Below are positions 30,039 through 38,777 of a stretch of DNA of 64,000 nucleotides, piece after piece (within the stretch, counting starts at the first letter, position 1; the number at the start of each line of letters is the position of its first letter). Position numbers and translations under genes: made by a program. Location: positions 372,001 to 436,000 of the forward strand of contig NZ_JAHSTY010000001.1 of NCBI RefSeq assembly GCF_019145355.1, in the 5' to 3' direction. This DNA comes from Pseudomonas azadiae (GTDB taxonomy: Bacteria > Pseudomonadota > Gammaproteobacteria > Pseudomonadales > Pseudomonadaceae). Under the pieces are notes generated by a model that saw only the letters and a program-made list of their open reading frames with translations, made no database searches and was not told where the DNA came from.

Positions 30039-30611
30039 ATGTTTTGCCCCAAAAAAATCGAGTTGCACACCGTTAACGCGCAATTGCCGTCAGCTCTGAT
30101 TCCTCGGGAAATGCTTGTCGACTTCACCCAGGCCCGCGAGTTGATCGAGCACGCCCAAGCCCAGGCACAATCGCTCATACAACAAGCTCAAGCCCAGTGT
30201 GAGCGTGTATTGGAAGAGGCAGGCCAACATTTCTGGCAACGCGCCACCCCACTTCTGCAGCGCTGGGAGTCGGAACGCCAGGCGATGCATGAAGGCCTGG
30301 AACAGGTCGCCACCTCAGTGATCAACCGCACCATTCGCAGTCTCCTGGATGAGACCCCGCCCCCGCAACGCGTCAGGGCTCTACTCAACCAACTGCTGGC
30401 GGCTCAACTGCCGCCCGTCAACGCGACCCTGCTGTGCCATCCACAGGACCGAGAAGCCGTCGAACAATGGCTCGCTCGTTTGATTGATGTGCCTTGGACA
30501 CTTCGGGTCGCGAACGAAGTCAGCACCCAGTCATTGCTGCTCGAAACACAAGACGGCGGCTTTCATATCAATTGGGTCGATGCTCTGGACCATCTGATAG
30601 CCCCCAAGTGA
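30039..30611 (+). CDS. hrpE: Type III stator protein HrpE (SctL)
   Basis: A 190-aa protein of the YscL/FliH family that holds the HrcN ATPase. The N-terminal coiled coil (about residues 30-75) is rich in Ala and Gln (AQAQAQSLIQQAQAQCERVLEEA), and the C-terminal half carries the folded ATPase-binding domain. The ATG at 30039 was chosen because it lies after the hrpD stop; the frame is open further upstream. Confidence 0.88.
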   Translation: MFCPKKIELHTVNAQLPSALIPREMLVDFTQARELIEHAQAQAQSLIQQAQAQCERVLEEAGQHFWQRATPLLQRWESERQAMHEGLEQVATSVINRTIRSLLDETPPPQRVRALLNQLLAAQLPPVNATLLCHPQDREAVEQWLARLIDVPWTLRVANEVSTQSLLLETQDGGFHINWVDALDHLIAPK

Positions 30612-30658
30612 CTCACGGTGCCAATGAGCGCTGTTTTTAAAAGAATTCCCAAGCTGAT

Positions 30659-30687
30659 GGAACCTGTTACACATCAGCGGCCACACA
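30659..30687 (+). promoter_or_regulatory. hrp box of the hrpF-hrpG-hrcC-hrpT-hrpV operon
   Basis: GGAACC (30659-30664), 16 nt, CCACACA (30681-30687) is a perfect match to the HrpL consensus, 29 nt before the hrpF start. It corresponds to the separate hrpC operon promoter of P. syringae. Confidence 0.93.
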
Positions 30688-30715
30688 TGAGGTAGCAACC
30701 TACCGGAGATAACCC

Positions 30716-30952
30716 ATGATTGGTGACGACCGCCTGCTTCCAAAGCTCTATAGGGGGCTGGCCCAGGGTGAAAAAGACCTCAGGAAAATTGGAACTGACG
30801 CTCAAGACATGCAGGACATCGAAGAGTTGGGAATGCTGTTCACCGAGATGACCCAGCAATCACTCGACCTAAGCAGAAAAATGTCGATGGCGTCAGTCTT
30901 GCACGGCTTCGAAAACGAGACTTTCAACTATGTCCTCGCAAACAGCTCCTAG
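30716..30952 (+). CDS. hrpF: Type III protein HrpF
   Basis: A 78-aa helical protein, first gene after a perfect hrp box. Size and place fit HrpF of P. syringae (about 74 aa), required for pilus assembly and comparable to YscE-type co-chaperones. Coding overlaps hrpG by 23 nt. Confidence 0.8.
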   Translation: MIGDDRLLPKLYRGLAQGEKDLRKIGTDAQDMQDIEELGMLFTEMTQQSLDLSRKMSMASVLHGFENETFNYVLANSS

Positions 30953-31358
30953 CGATTGGCGCCTAACCTTGCTTGATTGCTTGAATGGCCAGCAATCGGA
31001 AGCAAGGCTTTATGAAAACGACGACGAACTGAGCCTGCATTGCCATGAATATCATCTGCTGCTGCGTATTCAACTGACTCGCCCAGGTCTCACAACTTAC
31101 CCGTTGCAGGCCTGGCAACGTCTAGGAGAAGCCAGCCTGGCGCATTTCAAGGGCGCACTGGCTCTTTGTCCTGGGACAGGCGATCTCTGGCTGGTGCTGG
31201 GCCTGCCCCGCAGCTGCAGTCAGGATCAACTGCTGAACGCTGTCGAAGCACTTCTCAACCAGCGAGACACCTGGCGCAGTGTCATTGCTCGCCAGGCGAG
31301 TTCTGGCAGCAAGTTCCAACCCACCGTGTTACGCAAGCACTGCACTGCACTGAAATAG
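30930..31358 (+). CDS. hrpG: Type III chaperone/regulatory protein HrpG
   Basis: A 142-aa protein in the hrpG position between hrpF and hrcC. In P. syringae HrpG binds HrpV and so frees the HrpS activator. The sequence shows a CesT-like alternation of strands and helices (ELSLHCHEYHLLLRIQL), and hrpV is present as its expected partner in the same operon. Confidence 0.8.
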   Translation: MSSQTAPSDWRLTLLDCLNGQQSEARLYENDDELSLHCHEYHLLLRIQLTRPGLTTYPLQAWQRLGEASLAHFKGALALCPGTGDLWLVLGLPRSCSQDQLLNAVEALLNQRDTWRSVIARQASSGSKFQPTVLRKHCTALK

Positions 31359-31368
31359 AGAACCTGTC

Positions 31369-33510
31369 ATGTCCAACAAAAAACACAAGCACACAGGCTT
31401 GCGTACAAGCTCGACCGTAACTTTTACAGCGCGCGCGCCTTGGTACAGCCTGATTGCGCTGCCTTTGCTGCTGTTACCGCAGCAGAGTAGCCTTGCCGCC
31501 ATCCCCCCCGAATGGAAAAACACCGCCTACGCCTACGAGGCCGAACACAAACCGCTACGCGAAGTACTCGAAGACTTCGCCCAGACCTTTGGTACGCAAC
31601 TGCAAATCGAGGGCCTGCTGGAAGGCGACGTAAACGGCAAGATCCGCGCGAATACCCCGCAGTCCATGCTGGACAGGCTGGGCGTTGAACACCGCTTTCA
31701 GTGGTATCTCTACAACAACACACTATTCGTCAGTACGCTGGACCAGCAAGAGTCCGCGCGACTGGAAGTCTCGTCGGAGACGATTGCCGACCTCAAGCAG
31801 GCGCTGACCGATATCGGCCTGCTCGACAGCCGTTTCGGTTGGGGCGAGTTGCCGGAAGACGGTGTGGTACTGGTCTCCGGCCCCAAGCGTTATATCGAAC
31901 AGATCAAGCAGTTCAGCAGCCAACGCCGCTCGCCGGATGAAAAACAGAGCGTGCTGAGTTACCCGTTGAAGTTTGCCAATGCGGCGGACCGCCATGTGGA
32001 CTATCGCGGCGAGAAGCTCACCGTCCCCGGCGTAGCTACCATTTTGCGGCAGCTGCTGGAACCTCGCTCCACCTCGTCGCTCTCTGCACTGAACCAACGC
32101 CCCACCGTCCCACCGGCTCCACTCACGCCAAACCTGCCCCGGTTGGGCAACCCGCTGCTGGGCCAGATGCTCGGTTCCAATGGCAATCCAGGACAGTTGG
32201 ACACGGGCCCGACGATGACCCCACGCGCCCCGGTGTCCAACAGCCGAATACGCGTCGAAGCCGATGTGCGCAATAACGCGGTGCTGATCTATGACTTGCC
32301 GGAACGCCAGGCCATGTACCGCGAGCTGATCACCCAGCTTGACGTTGCGCGCAAACTGATCGAAATCGATGCGATCATTCTCGATATCGAGCGCACGCAA
32401 TTGCGCGAATTCGGGGTGAAATGGGGCTTCCAGAACAGCCGCTTCCGGGGCCCCGTCAACATGGCACCCGGCACCTCGTCGCAGGTGTCGATTGGAAGCC
32501 GTGACCGTTTCAACGCCGATATCCGCGCACTGGAAGCCAAGGGGCTGGCGACCATGGTCTCGAACCCTTCGGTGCTCACCCTGGAAAACCAGCCGGCGGT
32601 GATCGACTTCAACCGCACCCAATACCTCACGCCCGGCCGCGAAAACGCAACTATTTTGCCGGTCACCGTGGGCACCAGCTTTCAAGTCGTGCCCAGGGTT
32701 ACCACCAGCCGCGGCGTTCATCAGATCCATTTGGCAGTGGATATAGAGGACGGTAATTTCGACGAGAGCAACCCCAACCCGAACCCGAACCACCTTGATG
32801 TACGCCGAGGCAAGGTCAGCACCCAAGCGGTGATGGAGGAAAAACGTTCGCTGGTCGTCGGCGGCTTTCATGTCACGCAAAGTACCGACAAACAAAACAA
32901 AATCCCCCTGCTGGGGAATATTCCGCTGTTGGGCAAATTGCTGTTTTCCTCGACCGAGCGCCAGAACAATCGGCGTGAGCGCTTGTTCATCCTTACACCA
33001 CGGGTCATCGGCGACCAGGACGACCCGTCGCGCTACTTGCCGCAAGCCGACCAAGCCGAATTGCAAGCCGCGCTCACGCCGCTGGCCAGGCGCTATTCGC
33101 CTCACGCGCCGGTGATCAAGCGCAGTGACATCATCAGCACCCTGGCACGCCTGGTCAGTGGGGAAGTGCCCAAGGCTTTCAAAGCGGCGCCGATGCCGCT
33201 GGGGCTCAACACCTTGTGCAGCACCCGTGACTTGCTGGCATTGAATACCGAGCGCAGCCAATGGTTCGCCGGCCCCGAGTACAACGTAGCGGTCGTGGTG
33301 CTGCGCAACCAGTTCAAACGCAATGTACGTATCGACGAAAAGGAATGCAGCAATTCGCAGACCCTGGCGGTCACCGTGTGGCCGCGCGCCTGGCTCAAGC
33401 CGGGTGAAGAGGCCGAAGTCTTTATCGCCATGCGTCCCGTCGTGAAGGACGAACACCTCAGCGCGCCGCGCCCTTCCTTGATCACTCCCGCCCAGAAGGC
33501 TACGCCATGA
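31369..33510 (+). CDS. hrcC: Type III outer-membrane secretin HrcC (SctC)
   Basis: A 713-aa secretin that forms the outer-membrane ring. The signal peptide ends near residue 45 (LPQQSSLAA) after a charged leader. N-terminal N0/N1 ring domains follow, then the secretin core, with VEADVRNNAVLIYDLPERQ, and the conserved VPLLGNIPLLGKLF-type block, here KIPLLGNIPLLGKLLFSS, near residue 510. A long Pro-rich insert at about 235-290 and a C-terminal extension after the core are both seen. The stop overlaps hrpT. Confidence 0.96.
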   Translation: MSNKKHKHTGLRTSSTVTFTARAPWYSLIALPLLLLPQQSSLAAIPPEWKNTAYAYEAEHKPLREVLEDFAQTFGTQLQIEGLLEGDVNGKIRANTPQSMLDRLGVEHRFQWYLYNNTLFVSTLDQQESARLEVSSETIADLKQALTDIGLLDSRFGWGELPEDGVVLVSGPKRYIEQIKQFSSQRRSPDEKQSVLSYPLKFANAADRHVDYRGEKLTVPGVATILRQLLEPRSTSSLSALNQRPTVPPAPLTPNLPRLGNPLLGQMLGSNGNPGQLDTGPTMTPRAPVSNSRIRVEADVRNNAVLIYDLPERQAMYRELITQLDVARKLIEIDAIILDIERTQLREFGVKWGFQNSRFRGPVNMAPGTSSQVSIGSRDRFNADIRALEAKGLATMVSNPSVLTLENQPAVIDFNRTQYLTPGRENATILPVTVGTSFQVVPRVTTSRGVHQIHLAVDIEDGNFDESNPNPNPNHLDVRRGKVSTQAVMEEKRSLVVGGFHVTQSTDKQNKIPLLGNIPLLGKLLFSSTERQNNRRERLFILTPRVIGDQDDPSRYLPQADQAELQAALTPLARRYSPHAPVIKRSDIISTLARLVSGEVPKAFKAAPMPLGLNTLCSTRDLLALNTERSQWFAGPEYNVAVVVLRNQFKRNVRIDEKECSNSQTLAVTVWPRAWLKPGEEAEVFIAMRPVVKDEHLSAPRPSLITPAQKATP

Positions 33511-33710
33511 AACTCAGACTCTTGTGCATGACCCTGATCGGCGCAGCGGTGCTCCTCACCGGCTGTACTCCCACCTGCAAGGGTGATTCGTGCTCGCGCC
33601 CGCAATCGTCCAAGGACAAGATGGTGATCTGGTGGCCGCCGCAGATGCGCGTCGAGCCCGGCCCCGCCGGCGAGCGGGCGGATTACCAGACGGTCTCGCT
33701 GGAACGGTGA
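33507..33710 (+). CDS. hrpT: Type III lipoprotein HrpT
   Basis: A 67-aa lipoprotein with signal and lipobox LTGC (Cys20), overlapping hrcC by 4 nt. HrpT is the small outer-membrane lipoprotein that helps to localise the HrcC secretin. Size and position match. Confidence 0.88.
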   Translation: MKLRLLCMTLIGAAVLLTGCTPTCKGDSCSRPQSSKDKMVIWWPPQMRVEPGPAGERADYQTVSLER

Positions 33711-33721
33711 AGCCTCAACCT

Positions 33722-34069
33722 ATGTCCGATCAACGCCAGGAATTCCTGGACGCCCTGGTGAGCGGCGCTGCCGCTCACCTGTCCCTGGCGCCCGGCATCA
33801 AGGTCTGCGCGTTGCAAGCAGGAAACCGACCGGGACTGGCCCTGCAAGTGGCTCGCGAAGCTGTGCAGCCCGGGCAGTTGCAGCGCATATTGGAACGCCG
33901 CTTCGAGCAGGCACTGGCATTCGATGGTTGTTTTGTCTACCTCAACGCCCAGCACGCTCTGGTGATCTGGCATGCCATGCCGGCTAACAACGCTGAACTC
34001 GACAGGATCCTCAGCCGGATGCTGTCGCTGGCCAATCTGCACGCCCTGGACTCGCCGCCAAGCCGCTGA
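33722..34069 (+). CDS. hrpV: Type III negative regulator HrpV
   Basis: A 115-aa protein; ATG at 33722, 11 nt after hrpT. In P. syringae HrpV binds HrpS and blocks it, and HrpG relieves this. Here the target would be the single RspR/HrpS-like activator. The gene ends one base before the convergent hrcU stop. Confidence 0.82.
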   Translation: MSDQRQEFLDALVSGAAAHLSLAPGIKVCALQAGNRPGLALQVAREAVQPGQLQRILERRFEQALAFDGCFVYLNAQHALVIWHAMPANNAELDRILSRMLSLANLHALDSPPSR

Positions 34070-35167
34070 TCAACGCTGCTCAAGCTCAGGCAGCTCCAGG
34101 GTTTCGCGCCTGGCCTCATCATCCAGCTCACGCAGGGTGCGGTAGATGAGTGCCACGGCCTGCAAGGTTTCGCGGGGAATGCTTGCCCCCAGCTTCTTCG
34201 TGTAGAGCGTGCGGGCCAGCCATACGCACTGGATCACCGGCACGTCGGCCGCCTTGGCGCGCTGGATCAACTTGCGTGCTTCGTCATCCGTGCCCTTGCT
34301 GACCAGCAATGGCAGCGGCGTTTTACCCGGGCGGTAATACAGGGCGACAGCAAAGTGCGTCGGGTTGACCACCAGCATGTCGGACTCTTCCAGCTTGGGT
34401 AGCTTGACCTTGGGTTCTTCCTGGGCCAGCTGATATGCCAGCGAGCGCCGCTGGCCTTTGACATGGGGGTCGCCTTCCATGTCCTTGTACTCTTTGATGA
34501 CCTCCACCTGGGTCATGCGCATGCGCTTGGCGAAAAAGTGCTTCGCCATGACCAGGTCGATGAGGGCCAGCACCAAGAGCATGCCGAGGCACACATGCAG
34601 CAGGTGACGGAACAGCGCAATCAGCGCCAGGATGTAACTTTGCAAATCGCTGGTGGCCAGGTTGATCAGCGTGCCCAATGAGGGCCAGATCACTGCATAC
34701 AGAATCAACGCGATAAGACAGGCTTTCACGATGCTCATCAGCAGGTTCATCAATTGCTGGGCGGAGAACATTTGCTTGATCTGACTGATCGGGTTGAGGC
34801 GATTGAAGTCCAGCTTCAAGGTCTCGGGTGCAAACAGCATCCCGAACTGCATCCAACTGCTGATCAGCTTGGCGGCAATTGCCACCCCGGCCATCAGCAA
34901 AGCGAATGAAAAAAACACCACCACCCCTTCAAACAGCACCTCCTCCAACGCTCGCGCAAAAGGCTGAGTCAAGCGTGACATTGGCAGCAGCATCAATTGC
35001 TGGAAGCGCTGCAGGCTCGTCTCGGCAGTGAACAAGGCAATCTCGCTGATAGCCGTCAACGCCAGCAGCTTTGCCACGTCCTGGCTTTGCGCGACCTGGC
35101 CTTTCTTGCGTTGGTCACGCAGTTTTTTGGCTGACGCCGGGTGCTTTTTTTCGCCGGAATCACTCAT
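34070..35167 (-). CDS. hrcU: Type III export switch protein HrcU (SctU)
   Basis: A 365-aa FlhB-family protein. Four membrane spans lie in the first ~215 residues, then a cytoplasmic domain with the self-cleaving NPTH at 268-271 that switches export from pilin to later substrates. The start at ATG 35167 (MSDSGEKKHPASAKKLRDQR) is the family start; the frame is open further upstream. It overlaps hrcT by 4 nt. Confidence 0.96.
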   Translation of the reverse strand: MSDSGEKKHPASAKKLRDQRKKGQVAQSQDVAKLLALTAISEIALFTAETSLQRFQQLMLLPMSRLTQPFARALEEVLFEGVVVFFSFALLMAGVAIAAKLISSWMQFGMLFAPETLKLDFNRLNPISQIKQMFSAQQLMNLLMSIVKACLIALILYAVIWPSLGTLINLATSDLQSYILALIALFRHLLHVCLGMLLVLALIDLVMAKHFFAKRMRMTQVEVIKEYKDMEGDPHVKGQRRSLAYQLAQEEPKVKLPKLEESDMLVVNPTHFAVALYYRPGKTPLPLLVSKGTDDEARKLIQRAKAADVPVIQCVWLARTLYTKKLGASIPRETLQAVALIYRTLRELDDEARRETLELPELEQR

Positions 35168-35952
35168 GGGAGCGTGACCTTGATTAACTGTCCCAGCGAA
35201 TGTTTGAGATCGCCCAGCAGCCCCATTCGTCCAACGATCAGGTCCTGCAACAGCGCAAAATAGAGCAACAGGATACCGATACCCGCCAGGCATTTGACCG
35301 GTGGTGCCAACGTGCTCACCTGCAATTGCTGACTGTAGACCCCCAGCAACGCGATGCCGAACTCCAGCAACAGCAACACCGCGATAAAGGGTGCCGCATA
35401 AAGCATCATGTGCGTGAAGGTGTCGCCCAGCAGGCCGAGGAACACGTCCATGCCATTCGCAGCCGGGAGCGGAAACCACACGGTGGGTGGCCAGATCAGG
35501 TAACTGTCCCAGATGACTTGGGTTAACGTTCCCAACCCGAGGCTCACCATCAGCAGGAAAATCGCCAGCTGCTTGAACAAGTGCCCGATCGGCGTCGCGT
35601 CCGGCCCCAGCGACGGGTTGAGCTGACCACCGGCCAGGGCGCCGCGCTGGTTGTCCAGCAGCGCCCCCACTGACTCGAACATCCAGAACGGCATTGCCAG
35701 CAGAACCCCCAGCAAAATGCCCAGGAACACCTCTTTGAGCATCAGCGCACCCAGTAGCATGGCCGAGTAGTCCTGGCCCGCCAACGCGGCATGAATGCCC
35801 GGCGCAGGTATCAGCGCCATGACCATCACCAGGGTATGGCGCGGCATGCCACGTATGTGTTGAAAACAGAACGCTGCCACCAGTATGCCGCAGGGGTAGA
35901 TGCGCGCCATGCCGATCACCAGGCTGGGCAGATACTCGAGATAAAGCAACAA
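35164..35952 (-). CDS. hrcT: Type III export gate protein HrcT (SctT)
   Basis: A 262-aa FliR-family membrane protein with about six hydrophobic spans. It appears to start with TTG at 35952 (or the TTG next to it): an in-frame stop lies just upstream and GAGG stands about 9 nt before; a later ATG would cut the first span. The gene is intact here. I recall that in P. fluorescens SBW25 rscT is damaged. Confidence 0.92.
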   Translation of the reverse strand: MLLYLEYLPSLVIGMARIYPCGILVAAFCFQHIRGMPRHTLVMVMALIPAPGIHAALAGQDYSAMLLGALMLKEVFLGILLGVLLAMPFWMFESVGALLDNQRGALAGGQLNPSLGPDATPIGHLFKQLAIFLLMVSLGLGTLTQVIWDSYLIWPPTVWFPLPAANGMDVFLGLLGDTFTHMMLYAAPFIAVLLLLEFGIALLGVYSQQLQVSTLAPPVKCLAGIGILLLYFALLQDLIVGRMGLLGDLKHSLGQLIKVTLP

Positions 35953-35962
35953 GGGCAGGGCC

Positions 35963-36226
35963 TCAGTTCAGGGCCGAGCGGCCGATCATGTCGAACGTCA
36001 GGTTGATCAGTTGGATCAACTCCACACCAATCCAGCGGCCCGTCATGATCAGCGTGATGCCCACCGCCACCAACTTGATACCAAAGGGCAGCGTCTGATC
36101 CTGTATCTGCATCAACGCCTGCACCAAAGACGTCAGCACCCCGACCACCACCGCCACGATCAACGGCGGAGCCGACAGCACGACCACCAGCAACATGCCC
36201 TGTTTGAACAGCACGATCGGTTCCAT
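35963..36226 (-). CDS. hrcS: Type III export gate protein HrcS (SctS)
   Basis: An 87-aa FliQ-family protein with two membrane spans (about residues 12-38 and 48-70) and the family pattern ALMQIQDQTLPFGIKL between them. It is 7 nt downstream of hrcR. Confidence 0.95.
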   Translation of the reverse strand: MEPIVLFKQGMLLVVVLSAPPLIVAVVVGVLTSLVQALMQIQDQTLPFGIKLVAVGITLIMTGRWIGVELIQLINLTFDMIGRSALN

Positions 36227-36233
36227 AGGCCAC

Positions 36234-36887
36234 TCAAAGATAGGAAAGGAACAGGCTGTCGAGCAGTCGCGACCAACCGGACACCAGCACGAACAACAGT
36301 AATTTGAGCGGCAGGGAGATCGTCATCGGCGAGACCATTTGCATGCCCAGCGCCAGCAACAGGTTGGAGACGATAAGGTCGATAACGATGAAAGGAATGT
36401 AGATCAGGAAACCAATCTCGAACCCAGCCTGCAGTTGCGACAGCACAAAAGCCGGGATCAGCAGGATCAGGTCCTCGCGCTGCACCTCCTGCGCCATTTG
36501 CGCGGGCCACAGGCGTGCGGTGTTCTCCAGCAGGTGCGTCAGCACATCCGGGTCGATATTGCGCAGCATGAAGGCGCGTAGCGGTTTGATCGCCTCATTG
36601 CCTGTCTGCAAGAACATTTGCACGTTGCTCAAGTCCACAGGTGAGGCTTTGACGTTCTCGGCGATCTCATACCCCACCGGGGCCATGATAAACAGCGTGG
36701 CTGCCAACGCGATGCCATTGATGGCCATGCTCGGCGGCACCTGCTGCACACCGATGGCGTTGCGGGTGATCATCAGCACAATGACGATCTTCAGGAACGC
36801 GGTGCAGACGATCAACAGCATGGGCATCAACGACAGTGCCGCCAGAAATACCGCCAGGACTAAGGGGTCCAACCCCTGGAGTATCAT
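36234..36887 (-). CDS. hrcR: Type III export gate protein HrcR (SctR)
   Basis: A 217-aa FliP-family protein with four spans. Signature stretches are [24 protein letters not shown] and [24 protein letters not shown]. Full length, and overlaps hrcQ by 4 nt. Confidence 0.96.
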   Translation of the reverse strand: MILQGLDPLVLAVFLAALSLMPMLLIVCTAFLKIVIVLMITRNAIGVQQVPPSMAINGIALAATLFIMAPVGYEIAENVKASPVDLSNVQMFLQTGNEAIKPLRAFMLRNIDPDVLTHLLENTARLWPAQMAQEVQREDLILLIPAFVLSQLQAGFEIGFLIYIPFIVIDLIVSNLLLALGMQMVSPMTISLPLKLLLFVLVSGWSRLLDSLFLSYL

Positions 36888-37897
36888 CGTCCGAACATCA
36901 CGCGGGATAACTGCAAGCCAAGGCGCCCGTCGACTTCCACCAACTGGCCCTGGCCAATCGGCCGGTCACCGTAATAGAGGCCAGCCATGCCCGGCGCGTA
37001 GCCGGCAATGCCCAGCACCGCACCGGGCGCGAGGTTGCGCAACTCGCCAAGAGTCAGATTGAGTGTGCCGCAGCGCACGTTCAACGCCATGCTCAGTTCA
37101 TCGAACGGCTCATGGCCGAATACATCTACCACGGGCTCGTCCTCTTCATCCCCGGCGTAATGGGGTGCTATGAATTCTTCGTCCACAGAGGCGTCCTCGA
37201 TTGAAGTAAGGGTCAGGCACAACGGCCCGCTGTCATCGTCAATGCACCCGTGCAGTCGCCGGGTGCCAACGTGTAGATGGCCATCGCCCTGGGCGCGGAA
37301 AAAAGCCTGCTCCAGCACCAACACATCACCGGGCCGCAGGCTGCGGGCTTGCGCGATCGGTAATTGCACGCGCCCAAGGATCACCGCAATGGCCAATGGA
37401 AAAGACGCCGGCAGAGGCCCGGCCGTGGCACGCCAGGGTCCGGCGTCGCACAACGTCAGGAAGCTCTCGGGGGTCAGCCACACATAGCCCTCGACCCGGG
37501 ATTGACCCAGGATCACGCTGAGTCGGCAGCCAAACGCCTTGGGTCGGGGGGCCTCCAGTAATCGCACATAGCCCAGCAGCGCTCTCACTTGAGGGCTCAG
37601 GTGATGCTGGAACAGCGCCCAGAACCAGGAATCCGGATCGTTGCCGGACCGGGCTAATGTCACTGGGCATTCGCCCAACAGGCTGAGCAACGGTCCTGCC
37701 TCAGCAAGCGCCAGCACGCCGCACACGGTTTCAAAGCACACAGCCTCACCCGCTGCGGGAGCACAGCCCGGTTCGAGCCGTAATTCGCCACGCTGCTCGG
37801 CCACCTGAAACGCCAGGCAAAGACCGCGCCCCAGTCGACGACGCGCGGCAACCGTGGCGCCCTTGACCACAGGCAAGCTCAGCAGCGGCATTATCAT
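36884..37897 (-). CDS. hrcQ: Type III C-ring protein HrcQ (SctQ), unsplit
   Basis: A 337-aa SpoA-domain protein that builds the cytoplasmic sorting platform. The C-terminal SpoA domain covers about residues 265-335 ([28 protein letters not shown]). In P. syringae the same protein is encoded by two genes, hrcQa and hrcQb; here a single reading frame covers both. The start overlaps the hrpP stop (ATGA). Confidence 0.92.
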   Translation of the reverse strand: MIMPLLSLPVVKGATVAARRRLGRGLCLAFQVAEQRGELRLEPGCAPAAGEAVCFETVCGVLALAEAGPLLSLLGECPVTLARSGNDPDSWFWALFQHHLSPQVRALLGYVRLLEAPRPKAFGCRLSVILGQSRVEGYVWLTPESFLTLCDAGPWRATAGPLPASFPLAIAVILGRVQLPIAQARSLRPGDVLVLEQAFFRAQGDGHLHVGTRRLHGCIDDDSGPLCLTLTSIEDASVDEEFIAPHYAGDEEDEPVVDVFGHEPFDELSMALNVRCGTLNLTLGELRNLAPGAVLGIAGYAPGMAGLYYGDRPIGQGQLVEVDGRLGLQLSRVMFGR

Positions 37898-38352
37898 GCG
37901 CGACCGACAGTGGGCAGGTGCAGGCTGACCGGCTGGCCCAGCGCCATCGCGAGCCGGTCTTCACAGGGTTGCCGCACGCCGCTGAGCCAGCGTGCGGTCG
38001 CATCCTCTTGCGCTTCAAGGTCGACGCTCCAGGCGTCCTGCTCGCGGCGCACGCGGGCGTTGATCCGCCCCAGGCGAGGCAGGTACAACACGGCCTGAAG
38101 CGGCCACTGCGAGACTGCTTGAATACGAGGCGCCAGTTGTTCGGCGAGCGCCTGGATCATGGCAACACTGCCCAACTCCTTCGTGCCCGAAGGCGAAGCG
38201 TGCGCACCGGAGCCATCACCGTCATCGGTCAACAGCATGGCGAATAACCGCGTCAATTCCGCTGGCACCATGCCAGCCGTTCCCGACTCACGGTCCTCTC
38301 GTGTTTCACGCAGGCGTGGACGCTCAGCGGGCTTATCGCAAACCTGTTTCAT
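37894..38352 (-). CDS. hrpP: Type III needle/pilus-length and specificity protein HrpP (SctP)
   Basis: A 152-aa protein between hrpO and hrcQ, the hrpP place. The C-terminal half (RINARVRREQDAWSVDLEAQ and following) fits the T3S4 substrate-switch domain. The N-terminal ~45 residues are polar and disordered-like. Overlaps both neighbours by 4 nt. Confidence 0.82.
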   Translation of the reverse strand: MKQVCDKPAERPRLRETREDRESGTAGMVPAELTRLFAMLLTDDGDGSGAHASPSGTKELGSVAMIQALAEQLAPRIQAVSQWPLQAVLYLPRLGRINARVRREQDAWSVDLEAQEDATARWLSGVRQPCEDRLAMALGQPVSLHLPTVGRA

Positions 38353-38777
38353 GTCGGCTCCTGCGCCAGTAAAAGGGACAACTCGTTAAGTTTTTCCACC
38401 TGACGCAGGCATTCGCTGACTTGTTTCTGGGCGCTACCGACGCGGGTCTGCTTTTCTTCCCGCTGCCCCTTCAATGCCTCCAACTGGCCCATTTCGCGCT
38501 GGGTGTTGGCAGACAACGAACGCTCCTGTGTTCCCCACGATTTCAGCGCCTGCAGGGTCAGCACTTGCCCCTGGTGCCGGCTGAGCAACTGCGCACTTTG
38601 CAAGGCCTCCTCCTGCCGGGTTTGCTCAAGTGCATCCTGCGCCTGCCGGATATGCGCAAGCAGGGCCTGCTCTGCCCGCTTCGCTTCACGCAGCGCACGC
38701 TCGGCCCGGTCGGCCCGGTGCCGGCGCAGGCGCCGCAGCGTCTCCACTTCACCGAGCAGTACGTCAGAATGGGACAT
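38349..38777 (-). CDS. hrpO: Type III stalk protein HrpO (SctO)
   Basis: A 142-aa protein made almost wholly of a charged helical hairpin (coiled coil), e.g. LRRLRRHRADRAERALREAK, like FliJ/YscO, which connects the ATPase ring to the export gate. It overlaps hrcN by 14 nt. Confidence 0.88.
   Translation of the reverse strand: MSHSDVLLGEVETLRRLRRHRADRAERALREAKRAEQALLAHIRQAQDALEQTRQEEALQSAQLLSRHQGQVLTLQALKSWGTQERSLSANTQREMGQLEALKGQREEKQTRVGSAQKQVSECLRQVEKLNELSLLLAQEPT

Noticed and set aside
31723..33456. Minus-strand frame of 577 codons
   Set aside because: It mirrors hrcC, a clear secretin in the expected operon position; the translated frame shows no family pattern.
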